The notes under the pieces: model-generated
Told to the model about the DNA's origin: nothing
What the model saw: only the letters and a program-made list of their open reading frames with translations
Databases searched by the model: none
Translations under genes and position numbers: made by a program
In this document: positions 23,379 through 33,129 of the stretch, piece by piece
How the letters are laid out: every line of letters starts with the position of its first letter
Position numbering within the stretch: position 1 is the stretch's first letter
Assembly (NCBI RefSeq): GCF_037975245.1
Contig: NC_092576.1
Span: forward strand, 17,070,111-17,134,110
From: Apostichopus japonicus
Lineage: Eukaryota > Echinodermata > Holothuroidea > Aspidochirotida > Stichopodidae
DNA: 64,000 nt
Direction: 5' to 3'

Positions 23379-26300
23379 CTGAAAAAAGTCATAGAAAAGA
23401 ACATACACAATATATAAGGTTACTTAAAAATTGCTACATGCACATCTGTTTATATATCATATCTTCTCGTTTCTCTTAACATACACACTGAATCAACCAT
23501 TTTCGTATCTTTATAGTACAAATACCTTGGACACAAAAAACTGACAAGCCAAAATATATCTCAAAAGCAGAGAAAAAATCAGAGAAATACCGTCAAAAAT
23601 ATATCTTGACAAACCAAACAAGGAAAACACTTTCAATGGCAACAAAGGGCTATCGTAAAAGTCATTTATCCTAGAAGGGCGCCATGGTTCCGATATTTTG
23701 TCATTTGGTTTTCGAATAATGACCAAAATGCTATTTTACCTATGTTGGCTGAAGTTTGATCATATGACAGACTCGCAACAATCAAGTCCCTTGGTCTTAT
23801 GGTTTAAGAGGACTTGAGAGGTGAATTTATTTTGTTCACAACACATTAATAAATACAACTTATTTTACCCTACCTCCGAACTGGTAATCACACTCACTAT
23901 GCTACCACTTTGTTACACCTAATAATGCGCATTAATTCATCAAGTTTCAGGTCAGTGCTACAACCGATGAAAGGTGGGAAGAATTGTACATACTTTAATT
24001 TATCAGTTGATGAACGAGCACAATGTCTCAACCCCAATATACACACTTGATTAAAGAGTGGTCATTGTATTGAAGCCATATATTATGTTAAATCGTATGT
24101 TCGAATACAGCGTCGTATGATAGATTCCGGAGTGGTCAAGTGCTAGGCCACATTAATAATGGCCTGATCCCAAAGTCGCTTCAAACATTGGGATTTTTCG
24201 TCTAACTTGAGCAATATTAATCTTCTTTTTTTATTTAAATGCGTTTATATATTTTGTAGATGTATATTTCTGATATAAAATACCCTATTATATAATATAC
24301 TACTATAAGGGGGAACATTAACGGTGCAGTAGGGGACTGTACTTACACACTTCAGAGAAAGCAGTATCAGGAAGTACTTGGTATAGCGTCCCAAGTTGAA
24401 TGATTAAAGCCAGAAGGCACATCATACCAAACGCTGGTCCGGTGTTGTCTCCTCTTGGAAAGCAGATAGTAAACACACTCAAACCTGATACCAATATGTT
24501 TGGGGCCACTAATGTGTACATGCTGAATTTTGGGTCAAGTCTTTCCAAAGTGGCGATGTACCGAACATATGATTGGTTTTTAAGGTAGTGGTCGCATCTG
24601 TAGAGGGGGTCATTACCTCCATGATCAGTAAATTTTAAACGCCAAGTAAGATGCTCAAATTCACATGAATCCATGTTGCCCAAAATGTGTAGTTTTTGCT
24701 GCATGGTTAAAGTATAAAAGACCAAAATAAGTCCGATGCTTTAAAAGAATAGGAATAGGAATATGTATAGGAATAGGAATATGAATATGAATTGGAAGAG
24801 GAGATGAATATAGGGAGAGCTGAAGAGGTGGAGAGGTGGAAAGGTTGAGAGGGAGAAAGCGAGGGAGAGGTGGGGGGAGAGGGGGGAGGGCAAGGAGGAA
24901 GAAGAGGGCAAGGAGGGGAAGGAGTGGAAGGAGAGCAAGGAGGGCAAGGAGGGCAAGGAGGGCAAGGAGGGCAAGGAGGGCAAGGAGGGCAAGGAGGGCA
25001 AGGAGAGCAAGGAGGGCAAGGAGAAAAGGAGGAGAAGGAGGGAAAGGAGTGGAAGGAGGGGAAAGAGGGGAATTGGGGGGAAGAGGGGAAGTAGGGGAAG
25101 GAGGGGAAGGAGGGAAGGAGGGAAGGAATGAAAGGAGGGAAAGAGGGGAAGGAGGGGAAGGAGGAGAAGGAGGAGAAGGAGGAGAAGGAGGGGAAGGAGT
25201 GGAAGGAGGGGAAGGAGTGGAAGGAGGGGAAAGAGGGGAAGGAGGGGAAAGAGGGGAAGGAGGGAAAGGAGGAGAAGGAGCGGTAGGAGTGGAAGAGGGG
25301 AAGGAGGGGAAGGAGGAGAAGGAGGGGAAGGAGGGGAAGGAGGGGAAGGAGGGGAAGGAGGGGAAGGAGGGGAAGGAGGGGAAGGAGGGGAAGGAGGGGA
25401 AGGAGGGGAAGGAGGGGAAAGAGGGGAAGGAGGGGAAGGAGAAGGAGGGGAAGGAGGGGAAGGAGTTGAAGGAGGGGAAGGAGGGGAAAGAGGGGAAGGA
25501 GTGGAAGAGGGGCAGGAGGAGAAGGAGGAGAAGGAGGAGAAGGAGGGAAGGAGGGAAGGAGGGGAAGGAGGAGAAGGGGGGAAGGAGGGGAAGGAGGAGA
25601 AGGAGAGGAAGGAGTGGAAGAGGGGAAGGAGGGGAAGAAGGGAAGAAGGAAAAGAAGGGGAAGAGAAAAAGGAGGAGGAAGAATCCGAAAGACAATGAGA
25701 AGAAATGGAATTAGAAGGAGGAGAAGAAGAAGAAGAAGAAGAAGAAGTATGAGAATCAGAAAAGAGTATTAAGAAATAAGAAGAAGAATAAGAACTAACT
25801 TGTTTCATATCAACTTTGAGGGTTCATAAAGTTGTGAGCCAAATTGCTACAATACTGTACTACATATTATGTTTGTGCAACCACAATAAACCCCCACTCC
25901 TCAGTTAGTACGTACAAGAACGATTATGCTATGAGTTATTTGACAAAACAGTTTTTGAAACTCGAATAAAACTTTGAAACGTTTAATTTCAACGACGGAA
26001 ATGATGCAAGTTTTACAGTTGCTTTTTTATGGACAATATCCTTCAGCATTGATGTGGTTATCTGTATCAATAATTCTTCCTCACAAAAAAAGAAAGGAAA
26101 AAGACAGCTCCAAATGAAACAGACAAAATTGTACAAATCAAGGCAAAACCAAAATAATATGATTTATTAATAATATGATTTATGATTTCTAGAAGAATTA
26201 TGCAACCGTACTTCATTTTGTGACGTATTTATCAATGTTGATTGTAATGTTCACAAATATATTACTTTCTCTGTGTTCATAACGCTTGTAACGATAGTTC

Positions 26301-27208
26301 AATGTTTACCTCATTGTCCTCGTGCAGCCAAGTTGTAAACGTTACGTCACAAGTATGTTCGTCTTTTGGAAATTTATCCACGTTTATCGAGCAATACGTT
26401 CTCGTCGACGCTATGGTTACCCAGTCTACTTTTCCAGTATTATATACTTTTACGATATCGGTCTCCGTTTGGAAACTTTCATCGTTATTTTTTGACATTC
26501 TGAAAATAAACAACAACAGGCAACACATTGATGATACCAACATATAAGCATGCAAGACATAACTCTTTGGAAGCAAACTGGGTCGATTTGATAAAATGGA
26601 CTGTGTATTTGTTCATTCCTGCTACGTATTAGTATCGTTTTTGTGATATAGTTACTGTCTGTTGATTTACGGAGAAAGTATACAAAGTATACTTGTTTTA
26701 ATGATACTTGGCTTTGAGGATTCCACAAATGAAACAGAAGAAGGAGAAAGGAGAGGGACGAAAAAAGGTTTAGGTTTAGGATCTGTGGTCAGCGAGCATT
26801 GCATAACCTTGTCCGTCATGTGATTACAAAGGGAATCCGAAGTGAAGAGGCCTAAATATAAGTTGATTTGATGAAAGAGTTTGAATCAAGTCTCTAGGTA
26901 TTACGAGTGATTTATGTTATACCTAGCATTTCCTTACATTAGGATAGACAGCGGTTAAGATAAACCTTCAAAATTCCTTAATATATTTGACCAATTCTGA
27001 AAAGTATGTCGCAAGTAAAAGGACAGTCATTAAGTTAATAAACAGCAACACACGAAAGAAAATGGAGAAAAGGTATTCTAATTTGGAATGGCATCTTACC
27101 TTTCATACAAAATCAATTCCGGTTGCCATATTTCATTGAGGGAAAGTTCTATGTAGTGTAGGTCATCGTAATCATCAGGATTCCAAGAAAGGCGAAAGTC
27201 ATTCCAAG

Positions 27209-27276
<68 letters not shown>

Positions 27277-27414
27277 TTAGGGTAGATGGAGATAGAGATA
27301 GCGGTAAAGGTAAAGGTAGAGGTAGAAACACACCCTGTTAATTTGTCAGTTATCTAAGGTTGAGGAGCTTCCTACGAAGAAGTATAAGCAAACACGTTTA
27401 ACAATTTTCTGTAC

Positions 27415-27446
<32 letters not shown>

Positions 27447-27477
27447 ACATATATATATACATATATATATATATATA

Positions 27478-27533
<56 letters not shown>

Positions 27534-28772
27534 TGAAGGGTAGATGGAGATAGAGATAGCGGTAAAGGTAGAGGTAGAAACACACCGTGTTAATTTGTCA
27601 GTTATCTAAGGTTGAGGAGCTTCCTACGAAGAAGTATAAGCAAACACGTTTAACAATTTTCTGGCATTGGAAACATTGCTCAGTTTCAAACATAAGAAAG
27701 AAATCAAACAAACCATGCCCATGGTGCCTCTTAACTGCAATTCCTGATTAATGTAATCCTGAAAGAAATAAGCAACACAATCACCGCAAATGTTCCATAA
27801 TCAAAGTTAAGTATTAGCATCACAGTTAGCAACACTATTCATTTATTTTATCGTACCGATAACAATGTTTGTGCTGATTTCAACTTCATCTAACAAAGAA
27901 TAAATGTTCAAACATTCATTTACTCAATCACGTTTAAGCATTATACTCTTGGCCAATGACAACTGTTTTTACTCATTTCTTTCATTATTAGCAAACACAT
28001 TTCCCCATTTCGTTGTACAATGTTTTGGTTAATTGGATTTTTCATTTAGGGATCGGGATTTCTTCCTGGCTTCATTCAGAGGCGGAATGGTTTACCAATT
28101 TACCGGCTACGAGGCCGTGAACCAACAGGTTTAGGTACTGAAGGTGCGAATTTCCTCTCGGTGGTAAAAAAGTGTTAGTTTCACTTGCGGTACAAAATAC
28201 GCCCTTCTCTCAATGCCCAGCGTCATCGACTGGATCACTGAGCTGGTAAAAATAATACCTCAGTCCGCCCTGGTCCCGAGTGAAATATTGGAAAACACGC
28301 ATCGCGTTGTAAAATATGCTTTCCCATGTGTGCTGTTTAAAGGCATGTATACTTTAAACAGGCCTGGTGATGATGACTTTTGACAGTTCCCATTGATCGT
28401 ATGTCGTAATACGTCAATAGCAAAGGCATTACAGTTTGTGTCCAATACATCAATCACTTTTGAATGTACAGTTCCGGAGACGTTTCCGCATAATTGTAGC
28501 TAACTGTGGCTGACTGTTGCTAACATTGACTTAGAATGTGCACTTCAATCGTGCAAATAAATATTGTAAGTATTAACATTATTTGGCATATGTCACGCTA
28601 GTAAAGGTTCCAAAATATATATATATATTTTATGACCCAAGCTATGACGTCGTCATGATGTAATTAAATAGCCGTATTTGTTCATATATTCATACGTTCT
28701 GGGTGTGAGATGAGCAGAGATCTAACTACTACGCTGTACAAACGGGTGTGTCTTAGTACATTTATATGAATG

Positions 28773-28858
<86 letters not shown>

Positions 28859-29177
28859 GAAAATCGTAATGAGTTGGTTAGCATCATGTTTGATCTCTAG
28901 AGTAAGGCAAAATATGTCACCAAAAACAGAACTAGTATTGTTCGATACAGGTGACAAACGCCTACAGTGGAATTACGACCTTCCTTACCGGTTTCGAACC
29001 TCTGGACATACAATCAGCGTCCATAGCCTAGTGGTTAGGGTGTCCGCGTACAGAGCGGAAGGCCCGTGGTTCGAATCCCGGTGGAGGCTGAAAGTTTTTT
29101 CACTGTTCTTGATTTTCCAACTCATTACGATTTTCATTTATATATATTCATTTGCCTTTGTCGTTTACCTCCATTGC

Positions 29178-29230
<53 letters not shown>

Positions 29231-32029
29231 TGTGTAGAAATAACTATTAAACATTACCAACTCATGTATAAACGGATCAAATCGGAATCCAACTTCTACT
29301 GTTTGGTATGAATCATTCACAGGTCTCAAATATTTCACATACTCGTTTGTGTCGGTGAGGTTGTGATACAACCAATTTCGAGTATTCATGTCAGCACTCT
29401 CCACTATAGAAGGATAATTAAAATGGAAGAGATCACTGTTATTAATATTACACGATTTTAGGCCTACAGGTATTGAATTCTGTTGTTTTGTTTTTTTCGT
29501 TTTTTGTATCATTTTTAAGATGAAGCTAACGTGTGAGGGACAAATAGGTTTTGGCAAATAGTTTTTGGCTGAAGTTTTGGCGAATACATCATATATAAAA
29601 GGGGAGACATACACAATGATCATATTGAGCTTTATTGAACAATGCCCCGGAGATATCTGACTTTAAATTTTTGTAATCTTACTTTTCATGGTGACGCTTG
29701 GAGCTGAAACTTAATTTTCATTGGTTTTCATATCACGTTTTCAAGGTAGTATGTAAATATTGTTGACTTTAAAACAAACACCATTATTTTGTCACTATAA
29801 GAAATACAATATAGCAGAAAATAAACGAAGTCATTTATTACGCAAATCACTTCAATTGAAGCACACGTGACTCGATGATGTCATATTTAGAATAGCTCGT
29901 CTTGCGTTTTATGTAAGACCGAACATTAAATCTGTGATATCTCCCACCTGGAATACTATATTAAAGAGCTGTTTGAGGAAGCTTTCATCACAGTTATCTT
30001 TATAATGTATACTAATTATTATAGTAACGGGTTTTGTCAACTTAAAGACCAATTATGGAGACATTTTTTTTTTGGGGGGGGGGGGATTTTCCATTAATTT
30101 GGGAGTTTACATACCCATAATCAACATGTGTAAAAAATAAACTTCGAAAACCTAATATGACCCATCAAAAAACACCACGAAATGGACATGTTGGGTAGTC
30201 ACGTGACATGAACCTCCGGAATGTCTGAAAACAGAGATTGACTCAAAGGAGCCTCTGGTCACCGTGTGACGTCAAAGTTGGTATACCGCGAAAATCAAAC
30301 GCTGATATAGGCACTGTTTATACACAGATAGCGAACAATTGTACTGTAATTGACTTCCAATTTTGAGCGTTTGAAAAGCTGTTAGCTCAAAACAAGAACA
30401 CATGAAGGTAAAAAAAACAGTTTTAAGACAATTTTGAGAAAACAATTTTGTTTAACTGGTTATTTTATTAGCAAAATTTCCACTCAAATGGAAGCATCTT
30501 TTACATAGCGGAGCGTCAATAGGTCCGTATGGTACAATATACTGTAGAACATGCAAGCAGCTTTGCGATTCCGTAATACAATTTGATTGCATGATACCGT
30601 AAACTGAACAGAAGAATAGACCTAAAAGATGCCTCATGCGTGATATGCGACGGAAAATGGCTTACGATACTGTCAACAAATTACCAAAATAAACAAAATT
30701 TAGCGGTGAATATCCAAATCCACGTTTCTCGTTCCATCCTGGCGAAATACTACTGTGAATCTGTGTAATTCCATTGAGTTAGGTCTAGTTGAAACAGACC
30801 TTGACCAGTTACATCCCACAACCACAAGACAGTCACTAACGAAATAAAACGTCCGATCGCTACATAGAACCGTTTTTATTCAACTCCTTGGACCATGCAG
30901 ATGCCGGAATAAACATAACGGACAGTATAACACAATGTATCACGAACTCACGATACTGGAATACAACAAAGGAAACAGATAAATGCGATGAAATCCTAAC
31001 ATGACTATTTACACATGCTGTGAGCCAACTCACTACATGTACTAACAATGCTACCCTATACGCACGGTATATACACGGTCATCTCTTACAGTAAATATTA
31101 AACTGTCAATTGCGTGATATAATGTTACATGTAAGGACGTCCAGAGCTTGTTTACGGTCAATTTCACATTAGCTATGTCCGACCATGGTCCGACACAGCT
31201 ATCAACAGTATATATTTTTCGTAGAATGAGACATTTGCAGCATACGCAGAGGCAGTGTCATGCATGTGGACTCATGGGCATGAGATACTCCGGGTGCTGA
31301 AAAATCTTTCCGCGTGGATCTCAAAAAATTGATCCAAAGTCTGCGGCGTTTTAAGTCGGTTCTTTTACTTGGAAATCTAAAAAAGCTGATGCTTTTGTTG
31401 GATGAGGTATAATTGCAACCTCTAACAACACAGAATTGTGGCATTTTGGGGGGAAAGGAGTAATATCGTTGATGTTTTCGGCAGCTCAAGTATACAAATT
31501 TACACATTAAAAGTATTGTTGTGAGTGAGGTATACAAACAGTGACGTCACAGGGTCACCTGATGTCTTCGGAATGTTTCAGGAATGTCTGAAATAGGTTT
31601 CAGAAAAAGCTGACCTTTCTTCCCATTTTTCACGTATTTAACGTCCGAAATTGGTAAAGTTAATTACAGCAATGTAATTGGAGTGAGTTAAGGATTACAT
31701 ACATGCAAAATGGTGGGATTTTATGTTCATCGAAAAGTCTCCATAGTTGGTCTTTAAATGAAAATACTCTTATTATTTTCGCAAAACTTCAAAACAGTTT
31801 CCTTACGAACAGATTACAATTTTATTTTTCCACCAAAGAGCTGAGCGTTCCATGCATTAGAAATCCACATCGAAATTCTCTAACAGGGCTAACAGGTATT
31901 GGTAATAACGAACAATTATTTCAAGCCAACAAATAAATAGACTTGGCAAAATTTATTGATATACTCACCGAAAGGTAAGTTAAATGCAATACACATTAAC
32001 GTAAGCAGCAAGCATTGAGTGAAAAACAT
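22966..32029 (-). CDS. Divergent nicotinic-receptor-like Cys-loop channel subunit (7 exons)
   Basis: Joining minus-strand exons 32,029-31,969, 29,403-29,258, 27,758-27,714, 27,209-27,100, 26,499-26,310, 24,698-24,347 and 23,378-22,966 gives 1,317 nt and 438 residues in one frame. Order: signal peptide (1-~20), extracellular ligand-binding domain with [13 protein letters not shown] and [10 protein letters not shown], a canonical Cys-loop C157-x13-C171 ([15 protein letters not shown]), M1 (~242-264), M2 (~271-293), M3 (~303-322), a short basic cytoplasmic loop (~323-410) and M4 (~412-432). Subunits of this family form pentameric ligand-gated channels in the plasma membrane. The vicinal Cys pair of nicotinic alpha subunits is absent (single C219), and the M2 flank lacks the usual GEK, so it is non-alpha-like and its ligand and ion selectivity cannot be told. 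Exon sizes 146, 45 and 110 match those typical of nicotinic receptor genes. Confidence 0.85.
24347..24698 (-). CDS. Receptor exon 6 (M1 and M2, 352 nt)
   Basis: Acceptor ATGCAG, donor T|GTAAGT, phase 1. Carries the end of the ligand-binding domain (C196, C219), M1 ([19 protein letters not shown]) and M2 ([21 protein letters not shown]). The proline after M1 and at the M2 end fit the family. Confidence 0.83.
24730..25795. repeat. 1-kb purine-rich (plus) / pyrimidine-rich (minus) simple repeat
   Basis: Blocks of 9-bp units, gggcaagga (about 24,940-25,030) and ggggaagga (about 25,316-25,430), are flanked by degenerate GGA/GAAG runs, GGAATA hexamers at 24,747-24,790 and GAA triplets at 25,720-25,745. 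Long ORFs exist on both strands only because stops cannot occur. It sits in receptor intron 5, ending about 35 bases before the exon 6 acceptor. Confidence 0.95.
26310..26499 (-). CDS. Receptor exon 5 (Cys-loop, 190 nt)
   Basis: TTTTCAG acceptor and GAG|GTAAAC donor, phase 0. Contains [20 protein letters not shown] and the closing Cys. The frame would read through 11 more codons to a stop without splicing. The donor is preferred because exon 6 then aligns to the family. Confidence 0.83.
27100..27209 (-). CDS. Receptor exon 4 (110 nt)
   Basis: Encodes [20 protein letters not shown] and [10 protein letters not shown], the most conserved block of the ligand-binding domain (loops D and A). Donor AAAG|GTAAGA, phase 2. 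The acceptor is TATATACAG directly after a (TA)n array, with no pyrimidine tract. Confidence 0.88.
27212..27273. repeat. (TA)n microsatellite abutting exon 4
   Basis: About 31 pure TA units immediately upstream (in gene sense) of receptor exon 4. Confidence 0.95.
27274..27663. repeat. 130-bp direct duplication with a (TA)n-rich spacer
   Basis: A block starting 'gggtagatggagatagagat' and ending 'cacgtttaacaattttct' occurs at about 27,279-27,412 and 27,538-27,662, nearly identical. Between the copies is an imperfect (TA)n array (27,415-27,531). Both lie in receptor intron 3, with a TA array upstream of each. Confidence 0.9.
27714..27758 (-). CDS. Receptor exon 3 (45 nt)
   Basis: Too short to appear as an ORF. 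TTTCAG, then [15 protein letters not shown], then ATG|GTTTGT, phase 0 at both ends. It fills the exact gap between exons 2 and 4 ('vDeknq.lttn.wl' region), and 45 nt is the size typical of this exon in nicotinic receptor genes. Confidence 0.8.
28775..28853. repeat. (TA)n microsatellite
   Basis: About 40 TA units directly left of the inverted-repeat element. Confidence 0.95.
28852..29142. mobile_element. 291-bp inverted-repeat element with a tRNA-like core
   Basis: Perfect 26-bp terminal inverted repeats (28,852-28,877 and 29,117-29,142, 'tataaatgaaaatcgtaatg' and six more bases) bound the element, with TA-rich DNA outside both. Inside, about 29,016-29,090 is tRNA-like: box A TAGCCTAGTGG, a perfect 5-bp anticodon-type stem (tccgc/gcgga) and box B GGTTCGAATCC. 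The T-stem does not pair, so a working tRNA is unlikely. It reads as a MITE that carries, or arose from, a tRNA-derived SINE. Confidence 0.7.
29016..29090 (+). ncRNA. tRNA-derived (SINE-like) sequence
   Basis: Has A- and B-box internal promoter motifs and an intact anticodon-type stem-loop, but mismatched T-stem and no matching acceptor stem. Likely a tRNA relic within the inverted-repeat element, possibly still able to recruit RNA polymerase III. Confidence 0.45.
29178..29236. repeat. (TA)n(TG)n microsatellite
   Basis: TA units run into TG/GTGTGG units. Ends about 20 bases from the exon 2 donor of the receptor gene. Confidence 0.9.
29258..29403 (-). CDS. Receptor exon 2 (146 nt)
   Basis: Pyrimidine-rich tract and CTATAG, then 48 codons including NWLYHNL, YLRPVND and VEVGFRF, matching the 'L...Y.k..RPv......V.v.l' start of the ligand-binding domain. 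Donor TTG|GTAATG, phase 0. Confidence 0.85.
30040..31760 (-). mobile_element. Candidate THAP-bearing DNA-transposon remnant
   Basis: Near-perfect inverted ends (about 30,041-30,061 'aaagaccaattatggagaca' and 31,738-31,757 'gtctccatagttggtcttt') enclose 1.7 kb that includes a THAP domain ORF. THAP domains occur in P-element-type transposases. No transposase catalytic part was recognised and no target-site duplication was clear. Confidence 0.4.
31202..31426 (-). pseudogene. THAP domain with damaged zinc site
   Basis: From an internal Met the minus strand reads [20 protein letters not shown], then FFRFPSK and [16 protein letters not shown], a clear THAP start (M-P-x-x-C-x4-C, F-x-F-P, W). Where the family has C-x2-H ('iCs.HF') this has SHAHE, so the third zinc Cys appears lost. 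It lies in receptor intron 1, same strand, inside the inverted-repeat remnant. Confidence 0.55.
31969..32029 (-). CDS. Receptor exon 1: signal peptide
   Basis: Starts [20 protein letters not shown] and ends TTCG|GTGAGT in phase 1. The hydrophobic leader and strong donor support it, and its phase matches exon 2. Confidence 0.75.
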
Positions 32030-33000
32030 GATGCTCCGATTCAAAAGACGTCACAAGTCATCCAACCCCAACACTCTTAAGATCAAGAATGAAAGAATAT
32101 GGGCTACATAATATCGATCTATATAGCTTTCTTTCATATGCTGGTGTCATACTTTATCAGGAATAAATCAACATACGACAACAATACATACGTAGGCGTC
32201 TCTCAGCGAACGGCTTCACAGATGCCTGTGATAACATTTAAGTTGTTTATTGGGTTAAAGTTATCCCTGTGTGTATTTACTTCTTCAGAGATAAAATTTT
32301 ACTACAGGTGGTTCAACTGCTGCGATATCGCTATGGACTGATAGGACCAATGTGTAGGCCTAATTGTAATGCCCTACTTGAACTTTGTACCAAGTACGAC
32401 TATTTGAATTCTTAATATCTGAACGTAGATCTATCTAAAATGAATAGGACAGGCTTTCGCAACTGAGGACTGTTTACATTAGACAACTTGCTCGGTGTAA
32501 AAACCAGCGATCATCGAAAACAATCCGGGGAACCATAATTCTTTTAATGTTCAGTGCTGATGCTAATTCAAACTACTTTTGGATATGAGCACCCTCCATT
32601 TAGCAAATCTTTTCAAAGGGAGCGGCCACCCTACACCCGCACGTCATAATTCTGAGCCCCTCCCTTCAAACTTGGTGGCTGCGTTTCTGAACAAATAACC
32701 CGCGTTACAAATCAACAACGGTAGTTAAATATCATCGCTGATCCCGAGTCATCCCCAGCTGCCTTTATTCATTACAAATTTAACATCGTGCGAAGGTGTG
32801 CCGTGCTTGCAGTCAAATGGGTCAATTGATAAATGTCCTTGTCGGTATATTTTTTGTTTCCTAACCATGTAAAAATTGTCCCTATTTGACGTTTCCTTCT
32901 TGTAGAAATTTGGCTTTCAAATCCACCAGCTGCTCATCAAAAGTTTGTTCGATCAAATTTCCAATAAAATATCACATTTAACTAAATTTATGCGAGTAAA
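32030..33000. other. 5' flank of the receptor gene; no other gene seen
   Basis: No clear TATA box on the minus strand close to the start codon. No recognised repeat. Confidence 0.35.
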
Positions 33001-33004
33001 ATTA

Positions 33005-33125
33005 AGTTGGCTTGACGTTTCGATCATAGCAAGATCTTCTTCAGAGACTAAATGACAAGTGCCATTCTTTTACATATTCTCTTACACATGCTCTATAGTG
33101 GAATAGCAGTTTGCTAACATATTTT
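33005..33125. mobile_element. Penelope-like element terminal fragment
   Basis: The segment from about 33,055 ('ttttacatattctcttacac' to 'gcagtttgctaaca') resembles 37,190-37,245 at the end of the Penelope-like remnant downstream ('ttttacacatttctcttata' to 'gtcgtttgctaaca'). The preceding 33,014-33,044 has 'gacgtttcg...cttcttcag', a motif common in Penelope terminal repeats. Confidence 0.5.
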
Positions 33126-33129
33126 TATT

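Noticed and set aside
24661-25808. ORFs of 290-355 codons on both strands
   Set aside because: They are Ser/Pro/Leu or Gly/Glu/Arg runs produced by the purine/pyrimidine simple repeat, where stop codons cannot form. They lie inside a receptor intron.
26277-26309. Unspliced continuation of receptor exon 5 to a stop
   Set aside because: A GAG|GTAAAC donor exists at the right place, and joining to exon 6 restores the Cys-loop family order and the 1,317-nt frame.
27149-27331. 60-codon minus-strand ORF with Ile-Tyr repeats
   Set aside because: It is translation of the (TA)n array in a different frame from receptor exon 4.
29016-29090. Functional tRNA gene
   Set aside because: A and B boxes are good but the T-stem is mismatched, the anticodon loop is atypical and no acceptor stem forms. 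It sits inside a repeat element.
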